Counted from the stretch's first letter, positions 20,039 through 30,712 are shown. The stretch: DNA of 51,652 nt from Asparagopsis taxiformis (GCA_030407315.1 JALQPE010000866.1:1-51652), one strand, 5' to 3'. Program-made: numbers and translations. The notes: a model not told the origin generated them from the letters alone.

Positions 20039-21628
20039 CTACAATTCCTCCTTTTCTTCTTCCTCAGCACCACCCTCTTCTTCTGGGTATTCATCATCAT
20101 AGTCTTCGCCCTCATCATCTTCCTCATCGTAATCCTCCTCCTCTTCTTCCTCTGGTGGTGGGTCCTCACCAAGGCCCTCCACATCAAATTCAAACTTGGT
20201 AGTAGTCTTCTCCATCAACCATTCGACAATAGCCTTTCCGGTTCTATCTCCGTCGTAGTCGATACCCTTCTGCTCCTTGCCAGCAGGGAAGAAGTGGATA
20301 GTAGGGAATCCCCTTGCCTTGTAATCTTCCGGAGCATCGTTTTCGGTGGCATCCATCTGTGCAAACTTGATGTGATCCACACCAGCCTTCTTCAGCTCCT
20401 CAGCGACCTTCCTGAAGATAGGCTTGAGTGCATTGCAATGGCCACACCATTCTGCAACCTGTGCAACAATCACATCCTTCTCAGTGTCTTCCACAATGTC
20501 AGCCCAGCTGTCACCGACCACAGTATAGACAGGGCCCTCATTCGATTCGGGGATCGGTTCAGACTTGCGCTTCGGCTTGACATTGCCAGCAATCATATCG
20601 TCAACCCAAGCTTCGAAGCTCTCCTCCGACATCTTGAAGTCCTCAGGCAGCATGTAGCGGGCATCACTCTCGAATGAATAGGCACAAATTGCCGGATCAG
20701 CATTCTCGAGACCGACGTACTCCTTGAAGCTCTGAAGGACGTCAGAGTTGACCCATGCAAAGACAACTTTTCCGTTGTCGATCTTCTTACGGGCCACCTT
20801 CTCCATTGTCTTGCAGTCGTTAGAATTGCAGTTAGAGAAGAAACCAACGATCAACGGGGTAGAAAGCTCAGTGTAGAGCTCAGCGTTCTCTTGGCTGAAT
20901 TCCTGGAAGACGGGAAGTGCAGCAACCTTGACAAACTTCTCAATGGTGTCTCCGCTCTCCGGATCGTACTTGATAGGCTTCTGGGAGCCATCGGATTCGA
21001 CACGAAGAACGTAGACGTCACCCTTGGACATACCCTCAATTCCAACATGAGCGGCATCCTTGGCAACACCAAATGCAATGGAATCGAGAAGGACATCTCG
21101 GAGACCGAAGGAAGCTTTCTTGAACTTGGCAAGATCTTTTCCATCAAGCTCAGCACCGACAAGGATGGACTTGTCAGAGTGTTCCTTCATGAACTTCTTG
21201 GCAGTGGCTTCATCGTCCAAGGACTCGTACGGGGGAAGATGAGCGCGCTCAATGAACCTGATCATGGAATCCTTGTCGCGACCACCATTGTAATTGGAGA
21301 GCTCCTCTCCGTTCTGGAAGAGCTTGAGTGTTGGGAAGCCATCGATATCAAATTTCTTGGCGAGTTCCTCCTCAACGGTGGCATCGACATCGGCAAGGAT
21401 GGCCTTGCCTCGAAGTTCAGTTGCAGTGTTTTCAAAGTCCTCGGCCATGGATTGGCAATGACCGCACCAGGGAGCGAAGAATTTGACAAACACGATGCCA
21501 TCGCGCTTGATGACATCATCGAAGTTTTCGCTGGTTAATTTGAGGACATCGGAGGCGTCAGCAGCGAAGATGAATGAGGAGATGAGAGCCGCAACGGCGG
21601 AGAGTAGAATCGTTCGGGAAGACAACAT
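20039..21628 (-). CDS. PDI: Protein disulfide isomerase, 529 aa
   Basis: This ER oxidoreductase has an a-b-b'-a' layout. A signal peptide (MLSSRTILLSAVAALISSFI) is followed by thioredoxin domain a with APWCGHC (Cys55/Cys58), two domains without active sites, and domain a' with CGHC at 395-398. A long Glu/Asp tail ends in KEEL, a KDEL-type ER-retention signal. Length and order fit canonical PDI. In a' the residue before WCGHC is Glu (AEWCGHC) where Pro is usual. The frame extends to 21871, but a TATA box at 21725-21732 places transcription start downstream of that, so ATG 21626-21628, directly at the signal peptide, is the start. The gene is intronless. Confidence 0.95.
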   Translation of the reverse strand: MLSSRTILLSAVAALISSFIFAADASDVLKLTSENFDDVIKRDGIVFVKFFAPWCGHCQSMAEDFENTATELRGKAILADVDATVEEELAKKFDIDGFPTLKLFQNGEELSNYNGGRDKDSMIRFIERAHLPPYESLDDEATAKKFMKEHSDKSILVGAELDGKDLAKFKKASFGLRDVLLDSIAFGVAKDAAHVGIEGMSKGDVYVLRVESDGSQKPIKYDPESGDTIEKFVKVAALPVFQEFSQENAELYTELSTPLIVGFFSNCNSNDCKTMEKVARKKIDNGKVVFAWVNSDVLQSFKEYVGLENADPAICAYSFESDARYMLPEDFKMSEESFEAWVDDMIAGNVKPKRKSEPIPESNEGPVYTVVGDSWADIVEDTEKDVIVAQVAEWCGHCNALKPIFRKVAEELKKAGVDHIKFAQMDATENDAPEDYKARGFPTIHFFPAGKEQKGIDYDGDRTGKAIVEWLMEKTTTKFEFDVEGLGEDPPPEEEEEEDYDEEDDEGEDYDDEYPEEEGGAEEEEKEEL

Positions 21629-22718
21629 GGTGGAGGACTGATAGATCTGGTCGAGGGGATCTATCGAATGGGAAGGTTGTGTAGGACGAAAAAGGGGATC
21701 GGTGCGATTATAGGAAGGACTCGACTTTATAGATGAGGAAAGGCGCGTGATCGGCAAAAGCGGGATACGTAAGATATAGCGTTCCAGAATTGATAATATC
21801 GGTTGATCAAGCAATGCAATATGTACAGTAGAAGGATCAAATGGCAATGGGTATAGGGATGAAAATTTCAAAAAAAATGGATGGGATCATTGATCCAAAA
21901 ATCTGTTTTCGGCAACCAATTGGCGGAAAGATATTTCAATCAACTGGGAACATGGAATTCAGCCGATTGCGATTTATGATAGGAAATTTCTGCAAGATAT
22001 TCGGCGCAATCAAGTTTTTCTTGACTGAGATCAATCAACTCACAGTATTCTGTTTTCTATTGGCGGATTGTGTTGGTTTTACAACAATACGATCATTGCG
22101 CGAATAATGAGCATAATTCTACATCTGCAGGGATGCGCGTCGACCAACTCTGTCGGTACAACAAGTATCGCTCTTGCGATAAGATGCGGTATATTTCTAC
22201 GAAAGTCCATTGCCTGGCAGGATGGCATCAAACAAGAGATGGAACCGGAAGCAGTAGGGCGACAAAGACCTAATGGTTGGGTTTGTTGAAAATGTAAGGC
22301 GAGTTGAGCGTGAGCTCAGCGTGAAATTTTTCCAAGTATGACTTGGTTGCAACGATCCTCACGTCAGTTACTTATGAGCTGTAAATGGAGGAGCAAATTT
22401 TAACAGCCAAAGTAGGGCATTACGCATCACTCCCACGTGGACTAGCTGTCACCAATCTGAAAAGAAACAGTTGAATTGAGGCATGGCAGCCAAATATTTT
22501 GGTGACAAGGATCTTGCCGTACTAAACTCTCCCCGAATTGGCAACACTCACCTAAATAGTCATTTTTATCATTACCCTCTTTCCGCAAATCTTAACCAAG
22601 CTGTTGCGTCCAAACTTGTGTCTCTATCTTCTGCGCTACCGCCGTTTTTTAAACCCCGCCTCGCCTCAGCCGAGTAACCTCTCACCAACAACTACCCCTC
22701 CAACTGCACTCTCTCACA
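21629..22718. other. Divergent intergenic region
   Basis: It separates the PDI gene (leftward) and the His-rich gene (rightward) and should hold both promoters. Only the PDI TATA box is clear; the remaining 900 nt show nothing I can name. Confidence 0.5.
21725..21732 (-). promoter_or_regulatory. TATA box of the PDI gene (CTATAAAG)
   Basis: On the minus strand CTATAAAG lies about 97 nt upstream of the PDI start codon at 21628, a normal distance for a core promoter with a short leader. Confidence 0.6.
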
Positions 22719-23735
22719 ATGCAAGGAAACGCCATCCGAAATCGCGTCTCCAGGCTCTCATCAGGCCATGAACAATACTCACTTCCGGCCTATAAAAATG
22801 AAAAGGGCCGTCGAAAGATGTCCCAGGACACAAGAAACGCCCTTATAGTCGGCGCTTTAGCCCTCTGTCTTCTCGCATTTGGCGTCTACGCACTCGGCCT
22901 CTTCCTCAATCAGGAGCGCCCCTTCGGCGCAAGCGGCCCCCTGTCGCTCAGCAAGGAGCTCGGCGACCATCATCAACACGTCCACAAATGGAAGGACGAC
23001 CACGGTCACGTACATGAAATTCCTATCGGCGAAGAACACGACGACGAGGATTGGTATGATGACGAGTACGAAGATGAGGATTGGTACGACGATGAAGATG
23101 ATGAATGGGATGAGCATGATCACCATCATGATCATCCTGATCATGACCATCCGACGCATAATCACAATAGCCATGCGCATCCGCACCACCCACGCCACCT
23201 TCATCATGGTCATCAGCCCCATCACGGCCATCATCCGCACCACCACAGGGCGCATCATGCCCACAATGCAAACCACAACCGCCATTATCAGCGTAATGTT
23301 CACGAGCATGCTGATTATGAACACATGCACCATGATGATGAACACTCGTTCCATCCTGACGATCATCATTACGACGATCATCATTACGATGACCATCATC
23401 ACGATGACCATCATTACGACGATCATCATTACGATGACCATCATTACGACGATCATCACGATGACCACCATCTCGACGACCATCATTACGATGCCCACGC
23501 ACCACAAGCCAATCATCATGTCGACAATCATCACTACGATGACCATCATGATGTCCAACATTCAGACCATCAACAACACCACGACCCTACGGCTGCTCAT
23601 TCCGAACATGTCACAACTGACCAGCACAAGGAAGAGCATCATAATGTAGAACATCACGCAGGTGATTATGTACACGAGCATCATACTGGGGAACAGCATG
23701 CCCAATATCCCCCCGGAGAGCATCATGCTCCCTAG
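22719..23735 (+). CDS. Histidine/aspartate-rich type II membrane protein, 338 aa
   Basis: I know no described family. A short basic N-terminus precedes one transmembrane segment (residues 41-63). About 270 residues follow that are dominated by His, Asp, Glu and Tyr. By hand count there are about 88 His (roughly a quarter of the protein), an acidic DDEDWYDDE block, and tandem YDDHH units between residues 205 and 265. With positives on the short side, the His-rich part is expected in the lumen or outside the cell. Such density implies binding of Zn, Cu, Ni or Fe, or a pH-responsive polyelectrolyte; this is inference. ATG 22719 starts the frame; M34 is a possible alternative. The gene is intronless. 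Confidence 0.7.
   Translation: MQGNAIRNRVSRLSSGHEQYSLPAYKNEKGRRKMSQDTRNALIVGALALCLLAFGVYALGLFLNQERPFGASGPLSLSKELGDHHQHVHKWKDDHGHVHEIPIGEEHDDEDWYDDEYEDEDWYDDEDDEWDEHDHHHDHPDHDHPTHNHNSHAHPHHPRHLHHGHQPHHGHHPHHHRAHHAHNANHNRHYQRNVHEHADYEHMHHDDEHSFHPDDHHYDDHHYDDHHHDDHHYDDHHYDDHHYDDHHDDHHLDDHHYDAHAPQANHHVDNHHYDDHHDVQHSDHQQHHDPTAAHSEHVTTDQHKEEHHNVEHHAGDYVHEHHTGEQHAQYPPGEHHAP
23355..23480 (+). repeat. In-frame tandem repeat coding for YDDHH units
   Basis: Approximate 15-nt units of the type CATTACGAYGAYCAT repeat about eight times with silent GAC/GAT and CAC/CAT changes. The frame is kept throughout, so units expanded in multiples of three. Confidence 0.85.
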
Positions 23736-24411
23736 ATTAGTCGTTATCTTGCTTAACTGGACATAAAAATGATAACGCATTCGCACCAAGCCCATAGGTT
23801 AGATACACATTGCATCAATTGATTTGCTCAACGATACTGAAGCTCAAAGACTGCTAGAAACAGCTGCAGAAACCAAAATTCTCATGCTAATGACCGAGTG
23901 GAGACTGCACATTGAGGATGTAATGGAAGTTGGCGAACCTCGTCCCCATGTGCCAAACTTAAATCTTATGCTCACAAAGCAGCTACCCAGCGAGGGTGCT
24001 CTCAGCGTGATATGGATCTGCTTTCCAAGGTCGCTACTCGAAGCCGTGTGATCCCGGTCGCAGAGGGACAGACAGGCACCTTCGACCTGTTGGCGTCTTC
24101 TTGTCCAATTTTGGCCAATTCTGGAAATCATTATCGAAATTACGTACAGAGTTTAAAATGTCGGAGAGGGACGTTTGCTCGTAACGTCTTCATCAGGGAA
24201 AACGCGAAGTTGATTTTCTCAACGTACAGCTCCTACGCTTGCGGCGTGAACTTTCCCTCAGCCCCATGTGCATTTCTCAATCGTATTGAAAATAGATGGA
24301 ATTTTGTTTCGGAACAAGCAGGAAACGATTCGAGTAACACGTTGGACTCACTATGAGCGAAATCCACTTCCAACACCTCCAAGCTGCATAGTCATCAGAA
24401 GAATTAGTCAA
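23736..24411. other. Intergenic region
   Basis: A 676-nt convergent gap. Short ORFs overlap on both strands at 23824-24131; neither has a domain. Nothing is supported. Confidence 0.5.
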
Positions 24412-25827
24412 TCATTCGAATTCGGCAGTTAAAAACATATTGGCAAATCCATTCACCGCTTTCTTCACTTCGATACCAGTATAGTTCAAGAAGCCTGTTC
24501 GTCCACCGGGAACGATTATGCACTTCATTACTTCTCCTATCGCAGTTTCCATGTTGGCAGCAATATGCTCAAAACGGTCGTTTCTTTCGTCATCCTTTGG
24601 ATCCCGACCGATCTCGTCAAATTCAAATGTGTTTATATTTGCAAACACAGGTCCAGTGCTTTCTGTTTCGTGTTTGACAGTGCTTTTCAATGTGTTTTGA
24701 ACTGCCTTCAAATTGCCATAGTCGTCAATAGAGAACTCCACATCGAAGTACCCCCGTGATCTTGTATAGATGTCACCAGTTGAATGCCTAGTGTGTACAC
24801 CGAAATTCTTCCAAATTCGATACCGTCCTTCGACCAGTCCACCTTCAATCCGTTCTGTGGTTGCTTCAGAATCATATTGCAAATGCTGCACAACTTTTTC
24901 ACCCAAACTTACTCCACCTTGACTGTTAGTTGTCGAATGTTTGGTAAGAAACTTGTGCGCATTGGAGTATGTCCTCGTCAGCTCCGGCATCACAACTATT
25001 TTCGATATTGCATAAGATGAAATCACAAGAACTCCGGTATGAGAAATACTTGAATGTAGTAGATCATCAAAAACGCCTGCCTCTTGGTCTGTAGGCAATT
25101 CTTCAGAGCCAATCTGAAGAAGAAGATTCAATTCTCCTGCGATATAAATACCCATCTTATCGCGTAACACTGTAACCGAGAAGGTACTGCCTGTGGGACA
25201 CAATGCATGCTCGCCTGTGTTCTTCATAATTCGTGTTCCGCCCAAAATTAAAGGGTAGTGTTTGTGTTGCTCAAGGTATGATTTGCTCCAATCGGCAAAT
25301 CCAGCAGCTACTTTATCATCGAGCAAAGATTTTGCAGTGCGACTTACAGAGGCTTTCAAGCTAGGGTCAAAATCAACAGCGGCTTTTGTTATTTGTGATA
25401 GATCAGCGAAAATTGCTTCGATATAGAACCTGCTATCAGAGCAATCGTCAAAACGTCCGTGCTTAATCGGCATAACAAGTATCAACTTTTGACCAACGAT
25501 ATCAATTACATGCCGGTTGATTCTGCCGTGACGACCAATCTTTTCATGATACAAGAACTCGCCCTCTTCGATCTCAATAGTCAGACTGCAAGAATTGGTG
25601 TGGGGTTCATCAAAGGAAAGAATAGGAGCTCCAAATTTGTCGACTTGAAACTTCCATTCGCAATAATCGCCTTCGAATTGCACAGCTTTTGGGAATAGCC
25701 GACTCGCCATTTTACTTTCGTGTTCGTTCCCTTGGACATAGTGGGCTTGTGCAAATTTTTGATTGAGCATATTCTCGGTGTACGTGAAGACCATGGCGAA
25801 GCCGTTGAGATTTGTTAAATGAGACAT
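24412..25827 (-). CDS. Unknown protein, 471 aa
   Basis: I do not recognise this protein with confidence. It has no signal peptide or membrane segment and a balanced soluble composition rich in beta-prone sequence, for example RHVIDIVGQKLILVMPIKHG and TGVLVISSYAISKIVVMPEL. The N-terminus (MSHLTNLNGFAMVFTYTENM) and the layout faintly recall TULIP-fold P47-like proteins of bacteria; that is a guess. The frame is long, single and intronless, so it is very likely a real gene. The start is the ATG at 25825-25827; a frame extension of eight codons upstream is possible. It is the last intact host-like gene before the retrotransposon block. Confidence 0.7.
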   Translation of the reverse strand: MSHLTNLNGFAMVFTYTENMLNQKFAQAHYVQGNEHESKMASRLFPKAVQFEGDYCEWKFQVDKFGAPILSFDEPHTNSCSLTIEIEEGEFLYHEKIGRHGRINRHVIDIVGQKLILVMPIKHGRFDDCSDSRFYIEAIFADLSQITKAAVDFDPSLKASVSRTAKSLLDDKVAAGFADWSKSYLEQHKHYPLILGGTRIMKNTGEHALCPTGSTFSVTVLRDKMGIYIAGELNLLLQIGSEELPTDQEAGVFDDLLHSSISHTGVLVISSYAISKIVVMPELTRTYSNAHKFLTKHSTTNSQGGVSLGEKVVQHLQYDSEATTERIEGGLVEGRYRIWKNFGVHTRHSTGDIYTRSRGYFDVEFSIDDYGNLKAVQNTLKSTVKHETESTGPVFANINTFEFDEIGRDPKDDERNDRFEHIAANMETAIGEVMKCIIVPGGRTGFLNYTGIEVKKAVNGFANMFLTAEFE

Positions 25828-26229
25828 TCCGGAGCGGCAGTTTGAGAACAAAAGACTTCAGAGTGGGAGCACCACCAGAGCAATGGCAGGGGCTAAGAAG
25901 TTGAAGATTTCTAGAACATCGTTGCACAAGGTGATTTGTCACGTGCTCGCGTCACCAGCAGTGGGTTTTTTGGAAAAATGATAGATACACAGTTCCTTTT
26001 CGTAGTTTTTGGTTCAGCGATGCAGTTAGCACCACGGATGCTAAATATAGTGACCAGGGGACTGACATCTTCACTAGTGTCTCTCGGACACTGAAATTTC
26101 CTCATATGAGGCAGAAAAAAAATTACTAGAAATTATTAGAATTTAGCATTCCGGCTTTATATCGCTTTTATAAAACTTCTAACGTGAGCATTGCATTCTT
26201 TAAAGCATTGCATGCCAATCGGACATATG
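25828..26229. other. AT-rich intergenic region
   Basis: It marks the edge between intact genes and decayed or mobile DNA. It is AT-rich, particularly 26100-26180. No gene is seen. Confidence 0.5.
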
Positions 26230-26300
26230 TCCTCGCAAGGCTGAGTGGTTAACGCCTCTCGGGAAAGCCAGAGTGCGGAGGTTCGACTCCTCGCTGAGAT
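26230..26300 (+). other. tRNA-like sequence with Pol III A and B boxes
   Basis: GGCTGAGTGG (close to the A-box consensus) and GGTTCGACTCC (perfect B-box) lie about 40 nt apart, as in tRNA genes of Leu/Ser type. A D-arm (GGC ... GCC) and a T-stem (GAGG/CCTC) can be drawn. The acceptor ends do not pair well and no clean seven-nt anticodon loop forms. A tRNA pseudogene or the head of a SINE-like element is more likely than a working tRNA. Confidence 0.35.
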
Positions 26301-26789
26301 GTTCAGGCAGCTCGAAAATCTTCTTCGGAGAACTCGCCGATTACTAGTTGCTACTCTTGCATTAGGAAGCTTACGCGCCCACTTCAACATGAGACATTGT
26401 AAGGAGATATTTCATAAATGGGAATTTCGCCGTAAGCAGAAGTTCAATGAGCAAGTCAAGAACGCCAGTCAGAATCGGAGGGAGCTAAAGGAGTACCTTA
26501 TTTTTCTATTTTCGTCATCAATGCGTGACTAAAGCGTGTATAAAGCACCCATAGAGAGAGCAAACCAAGTACAAGGGAACTTCATAGGAAAGATCGTGAC
26601 ACATCTCGACATGCTTTTTGAAGCAATCACGACCATTCTGATGGTGACAGATAAAGACATCCTTTCAGTATAGTCGTTTGCAAGTAGAGCATACGAACTT
26701 CGACTTCTTCGTTCCCTTGCAAATATCGCAGAGACTTTGATAGATAGCATTGATATCCCTACCATTGGAAGTACTGCGATTTCGAGTAG
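26299..26789 (+). pseudogene. Decayed ORF with two in-frame stops, unknown
   Basis: One frame from ATG 26299 has coding-like, charged, helical composition (RRKQKFNEQVKNASQNRREL) but meets TAA at 26530-26532. The same frame continues (KAPIERANQVQGNFIGKIVT) to a TAG near 26671, then continues again until the solo LTR insertion at 26795. Past the LTR it runs on for about 25 codons. This looks like an eroded gene, perhaps from a mobile element, but could be chance. Confidence 0.3.
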
Positions 26790-28073
26790 TCGGTTGTGGG
26801 ACTCGTCCCGTATCGCGCTGCGAGCGGTCGCGGGAGGGACAATTCCAGGCGTCTGGAATGGGCGCCAGGAAGGGTCGCTTAAGCGGTACGCTCGAGAGCG
26901 TGAGTGGGTGCTCGATAGGGAATCAGCCGCGAAGAGCCGCGTGGGGAATCAATAGCCACAGTGACGTGGCAAGGCAATTGTCGCCCAAGGGCGAATGGGC
27001 GCGTGCCGCCTTGCATTGGCACCGGGCCAAATTGCTTGCGCGGGACCCTTCGGCGAGCGTGCAACGTGTAGCGATATAGGCGCGATTAGTCACACACGTG
27101 TGCGAGCGGGAGGATTCTCCCGTTACAGTTACACACGTGTATGTTACGGCTAGCCGTTTCTATTAGTGTACACGTAGCAACGTAGCAGCTTACTCTGTAA
27201 GGCCCCTGGGCCGCATAAACACCCCACAAGGTCCATTGGACGCCGGACCGGGACCATTGGTCCTGGTCCGGTCCCGGCAGTCTCGTTGACCATTTAAGGT
27301 CAACGGATTGACCACTAAGCTACAATAAAGGTAGATCGTCTCGGTTCCAAATCTTTCGACCGTGGTCGTTTAACTTACAACTAAACGGCGGCGGCAGTTC
27401 CCTTACCGGATACCCGCTGCTCCGTCTCGATCTCCAATTGGGGATCGCTCGCACATTTCCCCAATTGCCCGCCGCGAGCCCCCTCCGGCGGGAGTGCACG
27501 TGGATTGCCCTAGGGCATTTCGTCTCCACGGTAGTGGAGAACCTTCCCGCTTCTTTTAACGCCGCTAGGCGACCGGGAGGGGCCTTCCGCCCACCGGGAC
27601 AAGGCTGCCGACTGGGAGTGCTGTCGGTTGGCACCCCCAGCCGGTCAACCGAAGCCAACGCCCGCAGGCTTTTCAAACGGTCCCGACCGCTGCCGTCAGT
27701 GGTATCACAGTTGCGGAATACGTCGTGTGAAAACCACGCGTGGAGGCGACCACAATCCCCGCGGGGATCCATCGCGCTAAGTGCCCAGTTAACCCTTGAG
27801 TGGGTTGAGGACGGCCACGGCCGACAGATCCCTCCGGCAGGTTAGATCCAGCCGTCCCGGACCCCGCTCTACCACCCGCTACCGGGTTGGGAGACAGGTG
27901 TCCGGGCTCCGAGGGATCGATCCACCCGACACCGCCCTCGGGCTATTAGGATCGCACGAGGCGTCAACCTCGTGGAATCGGTGCTCTCACTCGTGAGTTC
28001 GAAGCCTTATCCCTATCCTCTAATCCTCCTCGGAGGTATAATCCATCTACAAGGGCTAAGGTCCTACATCGGT
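26790..28073. mobile_element. Solo LTR, family X copy 1 (1274 bp) with TSD TCGGT
   Basis: The LTR runs from TGTGGGACTC (26795) to GTCCTACA (28068), bounded by TG...CA and flanked on both sides by TCGGT (26790-26794 and 28069-28073). A second copy with the same ends and the same length is split across 30156-30712 and 44115-44831. There is no internal region, so this is a recombinational solo LTR. It contains near-perfect palindromes (CCGGACCGGGACCA against its complement at 27243-27271, and CGTTGACC/GGTCAACG at 27284-27305). ORFs read through it are not conserved between copies in a way that suggests coding. Confidence 0.9.
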
Positions 28074-28412
28074 GTCAAATGAGTTCCAATGCAACTAGCG
28101 CTCTCCATCTCTTCCATTTAAGGTGCATCTGATTCTCGCGGACGTAATAGAATTGCATCCATGGAGTTGTCAATCAATCATTCAGCCAATTGGGTATAGA
28201 ACTGATGAGGTGTCATCCTTACCCTGTTATGAATGGCTCCACAGTACAGATTACATGAATCCAAGACCCATATGGCCAGAACTGACGTGTTGACACGTGC
28301 AGACCATTCCTGGAATTCAAAGTTCCTCTCCAGCATAAGATCGTCCTGGAGACACCGGTTGTGACGTTCAAACTGCGAGCAAGTCGCATAATAGGTTTCA
28401 TACTTGTGGGAA
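28074..28412. other. Remnant sequence right of solo LTR copy 1
   Basis: It continues the sequence that lay left of the solo LTR before insertion. No gene is seen. Confidence 0.4.
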
Positions 28413-29221
28413 TGTGAAACGACGGTTCGTTAGTGTAGGACCAGCCGGGACGGCGGCCACTAGGAGAGTTCTAGAATCGCTTGACGTGTCAGGGCGTGAA
28501 CCGGATCGCGCTGGTGAACTTGAGTTTCACGCGTCGCTCGGTCGCGGTGGCGATCGGGTGGTACAACGGCGGGACGCGTAGGGATCGATCGCAATACGGG
28601 ATTCGCGGGCCGGCGCAAGCCGTGATCTCAGGGGGAGATCACCGAGTAAACTCGAGCACAACGCGATCTACCAGGGGTCGTAAATCCCTGGCCTAGTGGC
28701 GTACGACGCAACTCGTGCTATCGCGGTGCGACGCGGTTCGACGATCGGTTTATGCGCAGCGCGCACGCGAACGTCGGCGATCGTGAGCAACCCTGCACGC
28801 AACGTTTCAACGCAATCGGTCCACGCGATTCGCTAAACGCTTAACTCGTAGCTGCGAAGATGCTGGCTGTTTATTGGTAAGGTGCGAAGCAGAACAACCA
28901 TTAGTAGCTAACTACCTAGGACAGGTTGTCCTTGCGCGGCCGGCCGGCGGCCGCTCGCTCGCACGCAAAAAAGGGAAATATTTGGGAAAAAGACTTTCGT
29001 CATAAAAAACCCAAAAAAGGGAAATTCGTAGAAATCGCTACACGTGGCGCCGAGCTCGCAATCGCACGCGCTCGCGCTGACGCGCCGTGACACGTAATTG
29101 TATCGCCACGCGTACGCTCGCTTACTAACTAACTAAACGTGGATGCACGCGGACTCAACTCGACGCCATCGCTCCGACCCTCGTGCGCACTCACAACTTG
29201 TGTTGAACATAAATTGCATCA
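28413..29221 (-). mobile_element. Probable 3' LTR of old element Z (about 809 bp)
   Basis: It starts TGTGAAACG, ends GCATCA and is followed on the plus strand by a C-rich run (CACTCCCCCGAC). Read on the minus strand, this gives a polypurine tract directly before an LTR starting TGATGC. A plus-strand ORF starts 190 nt further on, the same layout as element Y. A/T-rich direct repeats (AAAAAAGGGAAAT, CCCAAAAAAGGGAAAT) lie at about 28966-29026. No second LTR is in the window, so the limits are inferred. Confidence 0.4.
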
Positions 29222-29409
29222 CACTCCCCCGACTAACATCACAGCGCGTCCTCGCGCGTCATCTCTTTCTCCACGTTCCTTGCTGTTTCCTTCCGTCTAC
29301 TCTTCTCGTCTGCAACATCTCTCTTTTTCTCCTTCTCTCCTTCTCTCCCGTCCTTTTTCTTGTCGCACGCGCTCGCCTTTCTCCTTGCCGATTCACGCGC
29401 TCGCACGCT

Positions 29410-30155
29410 ATGGCGCACGACGGTGATACTCTTCCGAGCTGGCTACGGGCCAGCATTCCTTCAGGCGAAGAAGCTGCGACGCCGCTACTCACGCCGTCTG
29501 TCACTTCGCGTTTTGCTTCTCCTGCGCCTGCGAGCCCCGAGAGCCTGTTTTACCTTTCTATGGCTCAAGCGTGATCCGCAAGCGCTCCGGTACCCGCAGC
29601 AACGAGTGTTCACAATAAGGATAGCGTTGATGCATCGCCCGGCATCGTCGCGACGGTAGACGTGACTGCCACTCCCGCATCCGCGGCTGGGAGTCGCGCG
29701 AACGTCGGTGTGCCCCTGCGGTCTATTCCTGTTCCTTCTTCCGTCTCTCTTCCTTCGGCTGCGCAACATGTACCCGTCGTCGCTCCGCACGCGCGTTACG
29801 AAGACCCTTCTGCGTTCCGTTTCCTGCCGCGCGCAATGCCGACTTGGTCTGAGTTGAGCCGCGTTCAATTTTTCCCGCGGCGTTTCCAGTGGGCGCGTAT
29901 TGCCGATGTCAACCGCTACGTGGTATTACCCGGCCACAAGAACGCGCAGGCCGTGTGGGACGCGCGTCACCAAGCGGCGCTCTGTGACTTGGCAGTACCC
30001 GCTAATCTTCCATGCGACGCCTATTTCCTTGAGGATGCAGCGGACGAGCGGCTTGTGCGCCACCTGGCACGACTCCGCACGATGCGTCGCGACGAATTAG
30101 CGCACCTCGATCCGTGGGCGGCGGCGCCTAGCGCCGGCTTCTTGTTGGACGGTGG
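29410..30155 (+). pseudogene. Element Z antisense-type ORF, N-terminal part (broken)
   Basis: The frame starts at ATG 29410 (MAHDGDTLPSWLRASIPSG), is stopped by a TGA at 29572-29574 and continues in the same frame through a Pro/Ala/Ser-rich linker into a folded-looking part (FQWARIADVNRYVVLPGHKN). At 30151-30155 it is cut by solo LTR X copy 2. The frame resumes without shift at 44837 once the LTR and one copy of the GGTGG duplication are set aside. The parent protein is therefore over 500 residues. It shares a core with the ORF of element Y (see the 44837-46000 entry). Confidence 0.6.
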
Positions 30156-30712
30156 TGTGGGACTCGTCCCGTATTGCGCTGCGAGCGGTCGTGGGAGGGA
30201 CAATTCCAGGCGTCTGGAATGGGCGCCAGGAAGGGTCGCTTAAGCGGTACGCTCGAGAGCGTGAGTGGGTGCTCGATAGGGAATCAGCCGCGAAGAGCCG
30301 CGTTGGGAATCAATGGCCTCGGTGACGTGGCAAGGCAATTGTCGCCCAAGGGCGAATGGGCGCGTGCCGCCTTGCATTGGCACCGGGCCAAATTGCTTGC
30401 GCGGGACCCTTCGGCGAGCGTGCAACGTGTAGCGATATAGGCGCGATTAGTCACACACGTGTGCGAGCGGGAGGATTCTCCCGTTACAGTTACACACGTG
30501 TATGTTACGGCTAGCCGTTTCTATTAGTGTACACGTAGCAACGTAGCAGCTTACTCTGTAAGGCCCCTGGGCCGCATAAACACCCCACAAGGTCCATTGG
30601 ACGCCGGACCGGGACCATTGGTCCTGGTCCGGTCCCGGCAGTCTCGTTGACCATTTAAGGTCAACGGATTGACCACTAAGCTACAATAAAGGCAGATCGT
30701 CTCGGTTCCAAA
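30151..30712. mobile_element. Solo LTR, family X copy 2, left part
   Basis: It begins TGTGGGACTC at 30156 after the target duplicate GGTGG (30151-30155). It runs to 30712, where element Y is inserted after CCAAA (30708-30712). The remainder lies at 44115-44831. The two parts sum to 1274 bp, equal to copy 1, and differ from it by only about a dozen bases seen by eye. Confidence 0.92.

Noticed and set aside
22857..23561. 234-codon Met/Val-rich minus-strand ORF
   Set aside because: It is the reverse complement of CAT/GAT repeats of the His-rich gene; hydrophobicity is an artefact.
27320..27845. ORFs inside the family X LTRs
   Set aside because: Not kept as coding between the two copies; LTR sequence explains the similarity.
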